DNA from: Epiperipatus broadwayi
Lineage: Eukaryota; Onychophora; Udeonychophora; Euonychophora; Peripatidae
Length of the DNA: 64,000 bases
Direction: 5' to 3'
Assembly (NCBI GenBank): GCA_028023455.1
Contig: JAQFVV010006200.1
Coordinates: forward strand, 8,974,521-9,038,520
Each line of letters opens with the position of its first letter. Position 1 is the stretch's first letter. The notes under the pieces are model-generated. The model had not been told where the DNA came from, searched no databases, and worked only from the letters and a program-made list of their open reading frames with translations. This document shows positions 46,366 through 58,285 of this stretch, in pieces. Both the position numbers and the translations under genes were made by a program.

Positions 46366-49300
46366 AAGCCAATTGAAAATGTTTTGCAGTTCTTAGCTTC
46401 ACTATCATATATAGTATGAATCATTCTGAATAGTAATTTTCCCCCAATTTAAAGCAAAATTTAATATTAATACATTTTACCATCATGAGTTTGGTTTGGA
46501 AAGGTATGAAACATTACATTTCATGTCATAATTTGTGATTCAGACATGCTGGGGTCTTATTAGTAATTCGTGTTATACTGCATCTTAGAATACAATCACA
46601 TTTCACCTGGGTATTGATATTGCTTTGACACATTCTTTGCAAGCTTTTAATCTTATTTGATACATTTTCTGTTTTGTAGGATTTTTAATTAATTTTTTTC
46701 AACTTCTTTCAATATTAATATGACAATAACTCCTGCCACTTTGAACTGAAACTAGTCAATGTTTTTAGGCATAGCCAGCTGTTTGGTTATTTGTTTCTTC
46801 TTTGTTGTTGCTAAATATTTTTTTATATAAGTTGTTTTTGATTGTTCAGCAATCTTCAGAGTTGTAAAATACTGTTCTGAAGTTGTTGAATGGTCGAAGC
46901 TTTAATTATCTTAATGAAGAGTATTGTTAAAAGTGCAAGAATTATTCAATATGCTTTATTTTTTCTGAAGTTGTAGTTTATTTGAGATGCAAGCAAACAT
47001 TTCCATAAATATTGTTGGTTATATTGATTGCATAAGTTCAAGGTCATAATTAGTTGTGCATTTGACTAATATTGAACCAATGTTTAAGACATAAGTTTGA
47101 CTATAGCAATTACTTTATATGGATTTGTGCTATTTTATAACTGTATTTGAGAGATATAATGACTTCCAAAGTAAGTATTGATGTGAAAATAATTTGTAGA
47201 CAGTAACTGGAAATAATAGTCATATATGCAATTCTATAAGATTGTTTCTTAAGAAAATATTAATCTTGGGAGACATATTAACATTACTTATAGAATTACA
47301 TAGCTAAAGAAAAGCAAAATTCAGTAGTCTATGTTCAGTAAAAACAAATTTTTTTTTTATCATTTTCAGCTCATCTTCACAATAAATAAATGGAAAATAT
47401 GTTATTTTTACATTTGTTTAAAGTGTCAAAGAATGTCACTTGCTAATTACTTTATTTATAACAGACATTTACATTTAAGACAGTACAAATATTGAAAAGT
47501 TAAATCTGAGATAACAGTAATGTGATTGTTATGCCAATTTTTTTTTTTTTAATTTGCTTACATTAATGTTAACACTTCAAAATTTCTGTTATTCAACATA
47601 AAGATTCAAGGTGGTTATTAAATTTTTACAAGTTATTTTTTAGATATTTGCAAATTAAAGATGGAAAGGACATTCATTAAATATCTAAAGTCCAATTGCA
47701 GGTGCTGTCTGATTTTTTTTTAGACTAGCAGATTTTGGATTTGGAATCAGAAATCCAAAGCATCCTGGAACCAGGAATTTCAAATATCTTTATATGTATT
47801 CCAATATGTCATTAAAAAAATGGAAATGTCATTTAATTATTACATCTGATTTAAATAATCATTTCCAAAAGAATGTAAATAATTTTCAAAATGTTGAGGT
47901 ATTTTTAAAGGGGGAAAAGTACTTCTTTTTTTTTTTAATGCTAATGAAAATAAATTATCTTTAAATTATTTATGGAAAAAATATAGAATTAAAACAAATT
48001 GGCTAAACCTCAGATGCATACTCTCAGAACGCAGAACAAATAACACTTGATGTTTTTAAATTTGTCTCTGGGAAAATAGCAATTTATCTTTACTTTTTTG
48101 GTTCAAAGTTAGTCATTGGCAGATAAAATGATTAGAATTCAAGGGAGTAGCTGTAATGATAACTTCATTCCTGGCATTTATATTTCTTTGGTGCTTTTAT
48201 TGAGATATCAGTTTAGTTTCTTAGTAACAGTTTTATCTGTCTATAAGTTGGTGTAACTAGAAAAATATAACAAAGCAAAATAGACAAAAACAATTGCACT
48301 AATAAGTAGTTGATTGAGAGATAAATGGTTTATTTAATAATTTACTAAAAATCTAAATGGAAAATAAAAATTGTATAAAAGATAGCTAAATCAATGATAA
48401 AAGACATTAAAAAATAGATGAAAAATAGAATCGTCTAAAGATCAAAATAGTAATGAAATTTTTAATTTGTATCTTTATTAACCAAAAAATAGATAATCCT
48501 TTAGTTCATGAAAAGTATTTATCAAAAATTATAGAAAGGAATGCATTTGTGAATAACCTTAGATTTGATTTCTATCTTAAATTTATTAGCATTCAAAAAA
48601 ATTTCAACAATTTTCTAATACTTTTTTATATTGTGTTAGAGACCATCCCATATGGTTACCATACCTAGTAGTTATGATTGATAACAGGTTAATCTTGAAA
48701 TTTTTTCTGGTCACAAACAGTTTTTACTTTTAAAAAATATTAAAAAGTAGAATAAATTACATGTAGATATTTTCTTTCTCAAAGATAACTAACCCTGATT
48801 TTTGATTTCCAATAAAAACTCAGTTGAATAGGCTGAGCTATATAATAACAATAAATCATTAATTATAAAAAGAAATTAAGTCAACATTTATTTGTTTTAG
48901 ATAGTTTTATGCTTTAGCTTATCTTTAATAATGTAGAGCATTCAAAAAAGAAAATCAAAAATGGCAGGCACAAAACCTTGTCCTTAACATCTAATAGAAT
49001 ATCTTTTTGTTATTTTGCAAGAATTTAATGAGAGAGCGAAGATAAAATATTTTTTATTAAAAAATTCTAAAAATATTGTTTTAGGATTGTAATTTGTCAA
49101 CAAAATATATGAAAAAAGAACACTAGATTGAAAAATAGATTCTTTTCTGTGATAAAGGTGTTATCTTCAAAGAAAGAGAAAAATGATATATGTCAGATTC
49201 AAAAACCAGCTCATAAAAAAATGCTTTGAAATAAAAAATCAAAACTTGTATTTGAAGAAGCCATTTGTATGCATAAGAAAAAAATAGTTGTTACTAAAAT

Positions 49301-49668
49301 ATGATATACAATTTTCTGAAACATGCATCTTAATAACTTAAGGTTAGCTTAATATTTATTTAAAATCATAATTAAGCCATAATTGAAAATATTGTAATAA
49401 GTGAATCACAAAATCTTTAGATACTTCTATGATGTGGGAATTTCAACTATGTATATAAAAATTATAGTTTTTTTTTTGCAAATGTTTGTTATTAGGAAGA
49501 TGGCATTCAACAACTAAAAGACACTTAATCACTAAAATTTATAAAATTGTGTTCCTTTTGATGTTTGGAATATTTAATTTATATGAAGTTTTTGAGATTC
49601 ATGCATTGTATCACTTTCAAAACATTTTCAAATATGATTTTAATTTCTTTATTTTTTGATAATTTGCC
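46366..49668. other. A+T-rich DNA, nothing recognised
   Basis: I found only low-complexity open frames, with no domain motif and no terminal repeats. Confidence 0.5.
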
Positions 49669-49676
49669 CTTTACAA

Positions 49677-50162
49677 CAGTGGTCTTCAACCTTTTCACAC
49701 CTGCGGACCGATAAAAATAAGGATAAGGTTTCGCGGACCGGAAAAAATAAGGATAAGGTTTCATGGACCAGCATAAGTCTATAGATAAATTTTCTTAAAG
49801 ATGTAAACAGCTTAGACTTAGATGAAGTTATATATATATGGAGTTTGTATAATAAAAAACTTTTTTTTTTAATTTTGAATTTTTTTAGAAAAGTAATAAA
49901 AAATTTAATTCTATTCCCCCCCCCCCCTAAACATCTGTGATAACTAGAAAAACAAATTAATTTATGTAAGACTGATTAGATTTTGTTCTGTTTCTTTTTT
50001 TTTAATCAGGTAAAAGTGCTATGAAAAAAATAAATAAAAATTGTTTATATTAATTAAAAGTTTAAAATCTTATTATTTTGTTATTAAAAACTTTCTTGCC
50101 AGTCTAGCGGACCAGCAAAAAACTTTGGCACCGAGCCACGGACCGGTGGTTGAAGACCACTG
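49677..50162. mobile_element. Non-autonomous hAT element (MITE) with perfect target duplication
   Basis: The element starts CAGTGGTCTTCAACC and ends with its exact inverse, GGTTGAAGACCACTG. It is flanked on both sides by CTTTACAA (49669-49676 and 50163-50170), a perfect 8-bp duplication diagnostic of hAT. Near the left end, two 34-36 bp direct repeats contain GATAAGGTTTC after GCGGACCG. An inverted GGACCGGT lies near the right end, and these are typical subterminal transposase-binding repeats. A 12-C run lies at 49916-49927. There is no coding capacity in 486 bp. Confidence 0.95.
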
Positions 50163-50170
50163 CTTTACAA

Positions 50171-51321
50171 GGTAATGTAATTTGAAGGAAAGAAATGAAA
50201 AATCTGTTTAATGCCCAAATACAAACTATTGAACTTTTCCAATGAACATTGTATTAAGATTGCAGATATTAATCTGTCTTAAGTGAAGAGCAATGCCTAT
50301 GATTAACAAGAATTATCTTGATACCATTAAAATATCAAAATAAATGAGATCTTATAACACCAATCTTGGTTAAGATGTTTAAAAATGAGATAGTTTCATT
50401 TGATATATAAAAATAGACATACAGAAGCCATGTCTAAAACTGGTAAAAAAAAAAAAAAGTTGTTTTGACAATTCGAAATAGGAAATTAATGTTTTGTAGT
50501 GACAAAATTTATTTAAAACTGAAAAAGATAATACTTGCAATAAGGATTCATTGATCAGTGCTTGTAAAAATATTTTGATTAATGAGAATGAGCATTTCAA
50601 TATAATTATATTCAATCATAAATATATTTCCAATTCATTAATACATTTTTTAAAAAGTTACAAATGACAAAAGAATATACAAAGAGGCAGTTTTATCTAA
50701 TATATACAAATGTATCTACAAACAATCCAAACTAGATAAATGTCAAATTAGAAATAGTACATTATTTTACATTTTATAAAAAATACATATAAATGAGATC
50801 TTGCAAAAAGATATACAGAGACAATTTCATCTAATATATATACAAATGTATCTAGAAATAGTCTAAAGTAGATAAATGTTAAATTAGAAGTAGTACATTA
50901 TATTTTATAATTACAAAAGCTTTTACATACTTTATATCACTGTCAGTTCCCTGTAAATGATGTTCTATATAATGTAATAAAGCAATTTAGAAGGCTATTT
51001 CTACCATATAATTCTAAAATATAAGCTTAACAATGAATGCATATGAATCAAATAAGAATGTACATATAAAAAGTTCTTTTACATTTACAGACTTTCCAAT
51101 ATAGTCAGATCAAATACCAATTCCATAGTAATGCACTAAAGTTTTTTTTTCACGCCTATCTTTATCCGATTTATCCTTTAGGCAGATTCTCATTATTTAA
51201 AGATGTCTTCAATTTGTATGCTAGAATATCCTTTTAAATATTACTGCATCCTTTACAATGAAAATATTTTAAGTTACATATTTATTTACAATTTCTAATA
51301 TTAAATGAATATTTTAAAAAT
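50171..51321. other. A+T-rich spacer with one tandem duplication
   Basis: This lies between the hAT MITE and the LTR element. Apart from the duplication at 50673-50905 I see nothing. Confidence 0.5.
50673..50905. repeat. Tandem duplication, period about 136 bp
   Basis: TATCTAATATATACAAATGTATCTA...TAGATAAATGT-AAATTAGAA-TAGTACATTA occurs twice, the second copy being about 85-90% identical. Confidence 0.75.
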
Positions 51322-51325
51322 ATAG

Positions 51326-54115
51326 TGAAACTCAGTTTTATCCACCTGCCTGTTTCATGTATTTTATCCCCACACATCTATATGCCAGGTTTAAACCCTC
51401 TCAGTGCCCATTTAAACAACCTTAAATTACTATATATGTGAATGGTAAGTCTGTAATTTATTAGTATATGTATATATTACAGATATGAATACATTTTCAA
51501 GTATTTCTAGTTTAAGAAATATTTTAGTTTGAATTATTTAGCCAATTTTATTACTATGTTATTGAAATCACTTATGTATATAAGCCATTTCCGTTGTTAT
51601 TCTGCATGTATGGTAATAAAATTAGTTTTCTAATTATCAAGGCAACTTTTAATTGTTACTAGTAAACAACTTTTAAATTAGATCACGCAATAGTCCTAAA
51701 ATAGTGTGAAATAGATTTTATAAATTCAAAATGTTAATAACAATTTTGCAGAATTTTATAGCATTGTCACCGTGAACAGCAGGAGGAAAAAAAAAAACAA
51801 AATATAAATCAGTTGTCGTAATTGAAAATGTTTTTCTAAAATAAATAAATTGTTTTTTCTACTAGTTGTAGCTATTAAATATATTTTTCAAAAATAAATA
51901 CATGCGGACAAGCTTGTAAAAATAAACAGGTGGCCAGAGTTAGAAGAATATAAATACTTAAAGTTTTGTTGCCCAGGATCGATAATATATATAATAAGTG
52001 AATTGTAAACAATGCACATTCGTTTTATCTTCAAAATGGTGGAGTAGGCCGGCAATCACCACCTCTCTTTACCGGATAGAAAGAACTTTGGTCTGAAAAT
52101 ATGGCGTACACCAGCAAAGCAGCCTGTGGAAAAACATTAACTTTAAATCATCGCCAAAAGTGTCAACCTATCCCAAGTGCCCAGAACTAACTACAATGAA
52201 GACAACAGACTGGTAAGTTGATCAATTTTCACCCAGAGCTCTGTTCATAAACTGTGACTTTCAATTCTTTCTTTTAAAAGCTAGCTATTTATTAAATCTG
52301 CCTTTCCCAAACACCTTTCTAAAATCTGCAAAGAAAATTTAAACGCTAATGTTTAAATCTTGTCTGATTGTAAAACTTGTGATATTGGATTCTCTGTTAA
52401 AATGTAAAACTAATATTCTGTTTTAAACTAAATGTATAATTTTCTGTGGTTTTTTATGCCTATTTTTAATCGATTTAATTTATGCTCTAATTTTATTATT
52501 TTAATATATGTATTTAATATGCCAAATGACTCAAAACTGCGAGTATAAGTATAATTTCAGCTTATCAATCTGCGAAGATAATTTCAAATCTTCGCTATAA
52601 TAAATAATTGAGTTATTTATTCTCGCTGTTTCGAGATCATGTTATTATTTTACTGATTAATTTTGAAAATATTACAATAATCGGCCGTTCTCTAGTTAAA
52701 ATTGTAGTTTGCTTAACTAGTTATAAATTATAACTATATATCAATTCGTACATCATAGGAACTAGCCACAGAGATATTCTCAAAGCATATTTTAATGTTA
52801 TATTTGTAATTACCCCGCAAATATGCTTTGTTCTTTTTAGATTTATATATGTTGAGATGCAGGTGATAATCTTAAACTAGGTTATTAATTAATTTAGTCC
52901 CTAAATAGTATATTTCAAATACTAAGTTTGAGAACTGCTTGTATTGATATGCAAATAGACGCTATTCATTTTTAAGGCACGATAATATAATTTTACGTAT
53001 TTGCATTATATATATGTATAAGTTGCGGATGTGACCTTACTAAGTATGCAATGTACAATTATCTGCTTGTGCACAATGATGAGTTGCTGGCGAAGGTCAC
53101 ACTTATCCACTTAGTTTGGGTAAAGCACACACTTTTAGAACTAGGGCACAAGGACCTAGATTATTCATAATTAATATTTATCAGACTCTGAACTACTAAT
53201 GTTCCTATTCGTAGCCAGTTGAGTGGTTGTAGGGCAACCGAGCCTTTGGAGGCTGAAGCCCATGAATAATGACCCATTCGCACCTAGCTTTATTAATATT
53301 TTAATATGTGCCATAGAGTACATAGGTAAATCTATAATAAACCAGTTTTCTCTCCTGTATATTAAACACATCTAGCATCAGTGTATACCCTAATCTAGGT
53401 TAACACACTAACCTGCGTATCTCTGAGCTTAATTATTGTATAGATAGACACCATAGGAGCGCTATTAAGTTAGTTATATAACTGGCTATTAAGTTCCATA
53501 TGATTTAGCAGACTACACGAGCTAGAAATTTTGCATATTAATATAGGCATAAACTTCAATACCGCACTACGCTTTATTGAACACTTATAATGAGATATGT
53601 AACAGTCTCATTAGTTATGCAACGCCTACGTGCATAATCTCAAGTTCTCATTATATAATTGTGTATATTTTGATTTACTATTTGTTGTTTTAAATTCATA
53701 GTATTTAAAATTATAACTCGTTTTCATATCTTTATTGTCCGTGAATTCATTTTGTCCAACTATATTTAGTTACACATACATCATATCTACATGTAGATCA
53801 TTCTATTAAATTTCATAATCAATCATTGATATATTAATTAATAATTTAGTCATATGTGTGTATATCTGACCAAATCAGTGTAAGTTAATTAATTTGAGTC
53901 TTTTGCTTTATCCTGGGTGACTGCCAGACTGTGGTTAAATTGAATGTCTGTCAAAGTTGGAAATGTCATCCATAGGGTATTAGATTATTGAGCAGAGGTG
54001 AAAGGATTGAATGTTGGTTGGATTCTGGATCCCAGCATCCGGATTGGATCAGCTTTAGTGTATTTTGCCTGTATTCTAGATTTTGTTATGTGGAGGGACA
54101 ATTCTTACTGTTACA
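51326..54115 (+). repeat. Left LTR (2790 bp)
   Basis: It is collinear with the right LTR over its whole length with scattered substitutions and small indels, about 90% or better by eye. No long open frame lies inside. The mutual divergence shows the insertion is not recent. Confidence 0.8.
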
Positions 54116-54900
54116 TAGGTTGTTTTTTTCCCAATTTCTGGACGCCCATCCATGGGCCTTTGTTAACTTTCATGACCCTGAATTGAGTGCAGAAAGGTAG
54201 ATTGTGATATATATATATATGTATAATTTTTTCCCTGTTTTCTGGATGCCCATACTTGAGGCCTCGTTAATTATTGCCCATGACCGTGAACCGAATATAT
54301 GTGGACAGAAGAGAGATGTATGTATAATCCCCCCCTCCCAGTTCTGGATTTTGTTAACTTTCATGACCCTGAATTGAATACAGAAAGGTGGAGAGGGAAA
54401 TATATATATGCATAATTTTTTTTTCCCTGAGTTTTGGCACGACAATATAGGATTTCGATAATATAAATCACCTGTATACCCTGAGTAAAAGATTTTTTTG
54501 TCCCTCGAATTTGTATACCCTGAGTAAAAGATTTTGTCCCTCGGATTCGTTAATTATTTCCATGACACTGAAATAGAATGTGTGTGGGTGGAAAACATAT
54601 ATGTAATAGTTTTTTTCCGCAGCTTCGATAATTATATTCTACAGTCCTGAATCGAATATTTATGGTAGGAAGAGATATATATGTATGTAGAATTTTTTCT
54701 CTCGGATTATGGACACCCAGATATGAGGTTTCATTAATTATTTTACACGACCGTTAATTGAATGCATGTGGGCAGAGAAGAAAGAAGGGAAGGGGATATA
54801 TATATGTGTGCTGAATTTTTTTCTCCTATCAAGATATATATGTGTGTAATTTTTTGTTTCTCCGAGTTTTGACGTGGCAATATGGGTTTTCTTATGTAAA
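54116..54900 (+). repeat. Degenerate tandem repeats in the element leader
   Basis: Seven or eight units of about 80-115 bp repeat the order TATATATGT-ATAATTTTTT-CCC, then TCTGGA-GCCCA, GTTAATTATT, CATGACC-TGAA and a G/A-rich GAGAGA tail. Units diverge strongly, and traces continue toward 55200. They start immediately after the left LTR, where the primer-binding site would be expected. Confidence 0.7.
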
Positions 54901-56095
54901 CACCCGCATAACTTAAATAATAATTTAGGTTTTAGAGAGAAAAATAAATAAAAGGGAAGAGGTTTTTTTTATTTATAAGATATATAAAGTTTATATATAT
55001 TTATAATTTTTTTTATATATTCTCGATACCCAAGCATGAGGTCCATCAATTTATTTCACATACTGAATATGCATGTATGTGTCTGTAAAACTATAGATTG
55101 ACTCCATAATGCATGTATAATTTGTTCTTTTGCCTGGGTTTGAATACTTAATTGGGGAATACATAAATTTGTTTCATACAGTGAGTTGATTCATTTCTTC
55201 ATACTCTGTTTCAGTAACTATAAGAAAAATTTTCCAGCTTTTGTTAAATTGTGCCATAGCTTTTATTGTATATGTATAATATATTGATGCGGGATAAATC
55301 ATGTAATAAGAAAAATGTTTTTGTTTTTTTTTGTTTCACTTTGTCAAATCATAATTCCCGTTAGTCATATGTTAAAATTATAAAATAGTATGTGGGTATA
55401 AATTGTTTTTTTTCACTCCCAGACTATATGTAAAAAAAAATTTTTTTTTGGTTGGCATATACTGGAAAACTTCAAATGAATTTTTTTTTCTCCTTCTGGC
55501 ACAGAGTTGATATATACACATACGGTGATTGAAGTGAAATACTTTGTGATTATAATTAGAGTGGTCTAATAAACAATTAAAAAAAATTTCTTTTAACTAT
55601 GTGGTGTACATAGGTGTAGTTTTACTTGCTCACTGATGGCTGGCGCCCAAATGTCATCAGGAGTGAGAAAAGCGTAATAATAATAAAGAAAATCCAATGT
55701 TTTTTGCAATATTTTAAGAGTTGGATACAAGTTAGACAAGATCAATAAATTATATTAGTGTATGGGTACTCAAATAAAGTTAAAACTGGCATAGCAAGAA
55801 TAATAAAAATGATGAATCTTTATAAAATTTCTTTTTTAGTAGAAATGATTGCAGTTGATTTAAGAAAGAAACAGGCACTTTGAGATAAGAATTAATTTTA
55901 TTTTACTAAATTTTATAGTTTTTATTTTCAATTTTCTAGTATTGTAATTTATTGAGATAAGATTCTAACTTTATTTTATAAATTTTATAGTTTTTATTTT
56001 TAAATTTCTAGTATTGTAATTTATGAACCACATATATATTGGGCATGAAAATTTAATAGAATATGAATTGAAAATTTGTAATTTAACTTAATTGT
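54901..56095. other. LTR-element interior, no recognisable coding
   Basis: A+T-rich sequence with a short local repeat near 55880-56020 (TTCTAGTATTGTAATTTAT occurs twice). No gag- or pol-like frame is seen. Confidence 0.5.
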
Positions 56096-56109
56096 TTTAG
56101 ACTTTAAAT

Positions 56110-57216
56110 ATGACACTACATATCATAATGGAGATAGGGCAAGTTATGAGTAAGCTAGAGGGTGCTGAGGCTGGTAGAGAAAGAGACCATAGGACAAGCC
56201 ATTTCTGGAGGGGAAGAGTGGTGAGAAGCAATATTAATAGAATATTTTGGAAAACTTTTAATAATGTATAATAGTATGAAAGAAAAGAAAGAGGGCTGAG
56301 CAAGGTCCAAAGGGAGGATACGTGGAAAGCCCAGTATATTTTAAAAAAAAAGTCCATGGTACAGCTTATCATAAATGCAGATGTGTTTACCCTGCTCTCC
56401 CAATTTATAAGAGGAGTCAAGGACGTTGGAGGCAAAAATTCAAAGCAGTTCTGAAGAAAACCGACAGAATATGGAAAGACATAAGAACTACAGGCAAGGG
56501 ATTGTATTGAAGAAAAATTGGAGGCCAGAGTTAGGGAAGTAGGAAAAGGGCAGAAAGTTTAGAGAGGTTAAAGGCAGATTGCCTACAGAGTTTCTGAGAT
56601 ACAGCCTTAGAGACCCCAGAGATAGAACGGTAAAGTATGAATAAATGGTCAAGATGAGAGATAGTTTAGAGGTAAAAAGCCCAGGGCTCTTGGGAATTCC
56701 AAAGGGAGAAGCGACCAGATTATACAGGGTTCAGTGGATGGCTGCGAGTCAGTAAAAGAGATGATTGATGAGACTTAAAAGGTTCCATTAGGGGCTGTGC
56801 AGCTTCAGTCTGATCTGTCAATAAAGCCAGTCACTATTAGGTAGGATCTGAAGGTGCAGAAGGAAAACTTGAAATATGTAGAGATACCTACTATTTATAA
56901 GCCCACCTGCCAAGGTCGTGCTGACCAACTGATTGAACAGACACCCATGTCTGTGGGGACCACAATTAGTGAAAAATATAGGATTGAAACTATGGGGATA
57001 AGTAAAGATGGGTCTGTGGAGTCTGCAAAGATTGAGGTTATAAAGGTTGGGAACATGACTGAGCCTCCAAGTTTGCATGTCACAGTGGAGAAAGATGGAG
57101 TAGCAGTTGATATAAACATGTCACCAAACCCTATGGCGGAGAAGGACAGATGCTACCCATCAGGATATGGGATTAACAGTAGGGGATTCGTTGATGGAGA
57201 TACCCCAGATAGCTAA
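56110..57216 (+). pseudogene. Decayed coding region of the LTR element, unknown protein
   Basis: Composition shifts to G/A-rich, codon-like sequence. A frame near 56125-56260 gives IMEIGQVMSKLEGAEAGRER and NINRIFWKTFNNV. Another, 56322-56510, is basic (YKRSQGRWRQKFKAVLKKTD). The longest, 56854-57216, is 120 residues of mixed acidic and basic character with no domain I recognise. Polar, basic pieces at this place could be a gag remnant, but no zinc knuckle or protease motif supports it. Function unknown. Confidence 0.4.
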
Positions 57217-57479
57217 AGTGGATCAGTCAGTCAATACAGGTGTAAGTCCAGACAGGTCATGAGTGGAGCTGAAAATATTGAACCCACTGATCGAGGTGTG
57301 TGACAGCAGTCCCACGATAAGATGAAGTGTGGCACTATGGAGGCTTGAGTGGAGAATGATGTACGTTACTCTGGTGGGGAAAAGGGAGTAGAGCATCCAG
57401 CAAAATTTGGACCATGTCACCCATCCCTCACAGATGGACCGTTAACAATGGGGGCAAATAGGATAGATATGAAGGGTAT

Positions 57480-57892
57480 ACAGCTATTCAGACAAGCATA
57501 GGTTTACCCGTAACAGTGGTGGGAAGGTAGAATATTGTATTGTAGATCCTGAACTAGGGAAGCATCTGTTTTGCTGTGAACCTTCGAAAGGCAAAGAAGC
57601 CATTGGGAGGCCATTTTGCTGGGCTGATTTCCATGTCATTGAATTTCACAAGAGGCCACCAGATAACTCATCCATTGGGTTTCTTTTGTATGTTTGCACT
57701 TTGGTAAATGGAATCAACTGATATTGGTCTTCAGATTTTGAGGAGGGATTGGTGGTAGATAGGTTAAACAAAGAACAGAGAGTGATGAAGGGAGAAAAAG
57801 TTAAGGTATTGAAAGATAAGGTATTGAAAGATAAGATGATGGTTGTAGGAGTTTACCATTGCCATAGATTAAAACTACCATCAACCCCCTGA
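57480..57892 (+). pseudogene. Second decayed coding stretch in the LTR element, unknown protein
   Basis: One frame reads from about 57485 to a stop at about 57890 with a single internal TGA (about 57718). It includes KVEYCIVDPELGKHLFCCEP, GRPFCWADFHVIEFHKRPP and FLLYVCTLVNGIN, and later VVGVYHCHRLKLP. The Cys, Trp, His and Pro content is far higher than in chance frames of this window, so I infer former protein-coding sequence. I do not recognise the family. It may be an element gene or captured host sequence. Confidence 0.4.
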
Positions 57893-58285
57893 TCTTACCT
57901 AAAACAATCGTAAAAGGTACATGGATCAAACCCAAACCTTTTTCCCTTGTAAATTAAACTAACCAAACCTGGGGGTTTACTAATAGCATCTAATAACTTT
58001 TATGGGTTTTTAATCACTTTATAAATATAGTTTTCTTTTTCATAAATTTGTATTGTCTAATTAGTTTTGGTAGAAATGTCTTTTTGCTTTATCTATTTCT
58101 TATGTTATCCAAGTTCTTATTGGGGTGGAGCATGAGAGTATTTAGCAAAGAAAGGTGTAGGACATGTTCAGACAGGAGTAGAATTTTGGATTTATTTGGA
58201 TGAAAACCAAGATTTGATCATTGTACATAATTAAAATTAATATAAAGGCATTTTTTATTTGTTTTTTTAAGTAAGATTGGAGATA
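57893..58285. other. 3' interior of the LTR element
   Basis: No frame is recognisable. The bases just before the right LTR (AAGATTGGAGATA) form only a weak polypurine tract. Confidence 0.5.

Noticed and set aside
48453-48668. 71-codon plus-strand open frame
   Set aside because: The composition is that of chance A+T-rich frames (Ile, Phe, Asn, Lys) and there is no motif.
53171-54445. Open frames within the left LTR and leader
   Set aside because: They are not preserved in the matching part of the right LTR or are built from leader repeats, so they are not genes.
54116-54900. CRISPR-like or regularly spaced repeat array
   Set aside because: Units are contiguous and diverged, with no constant repeat and variable spacers. 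The DNA is animal and the array sits inside a retroelement leader.
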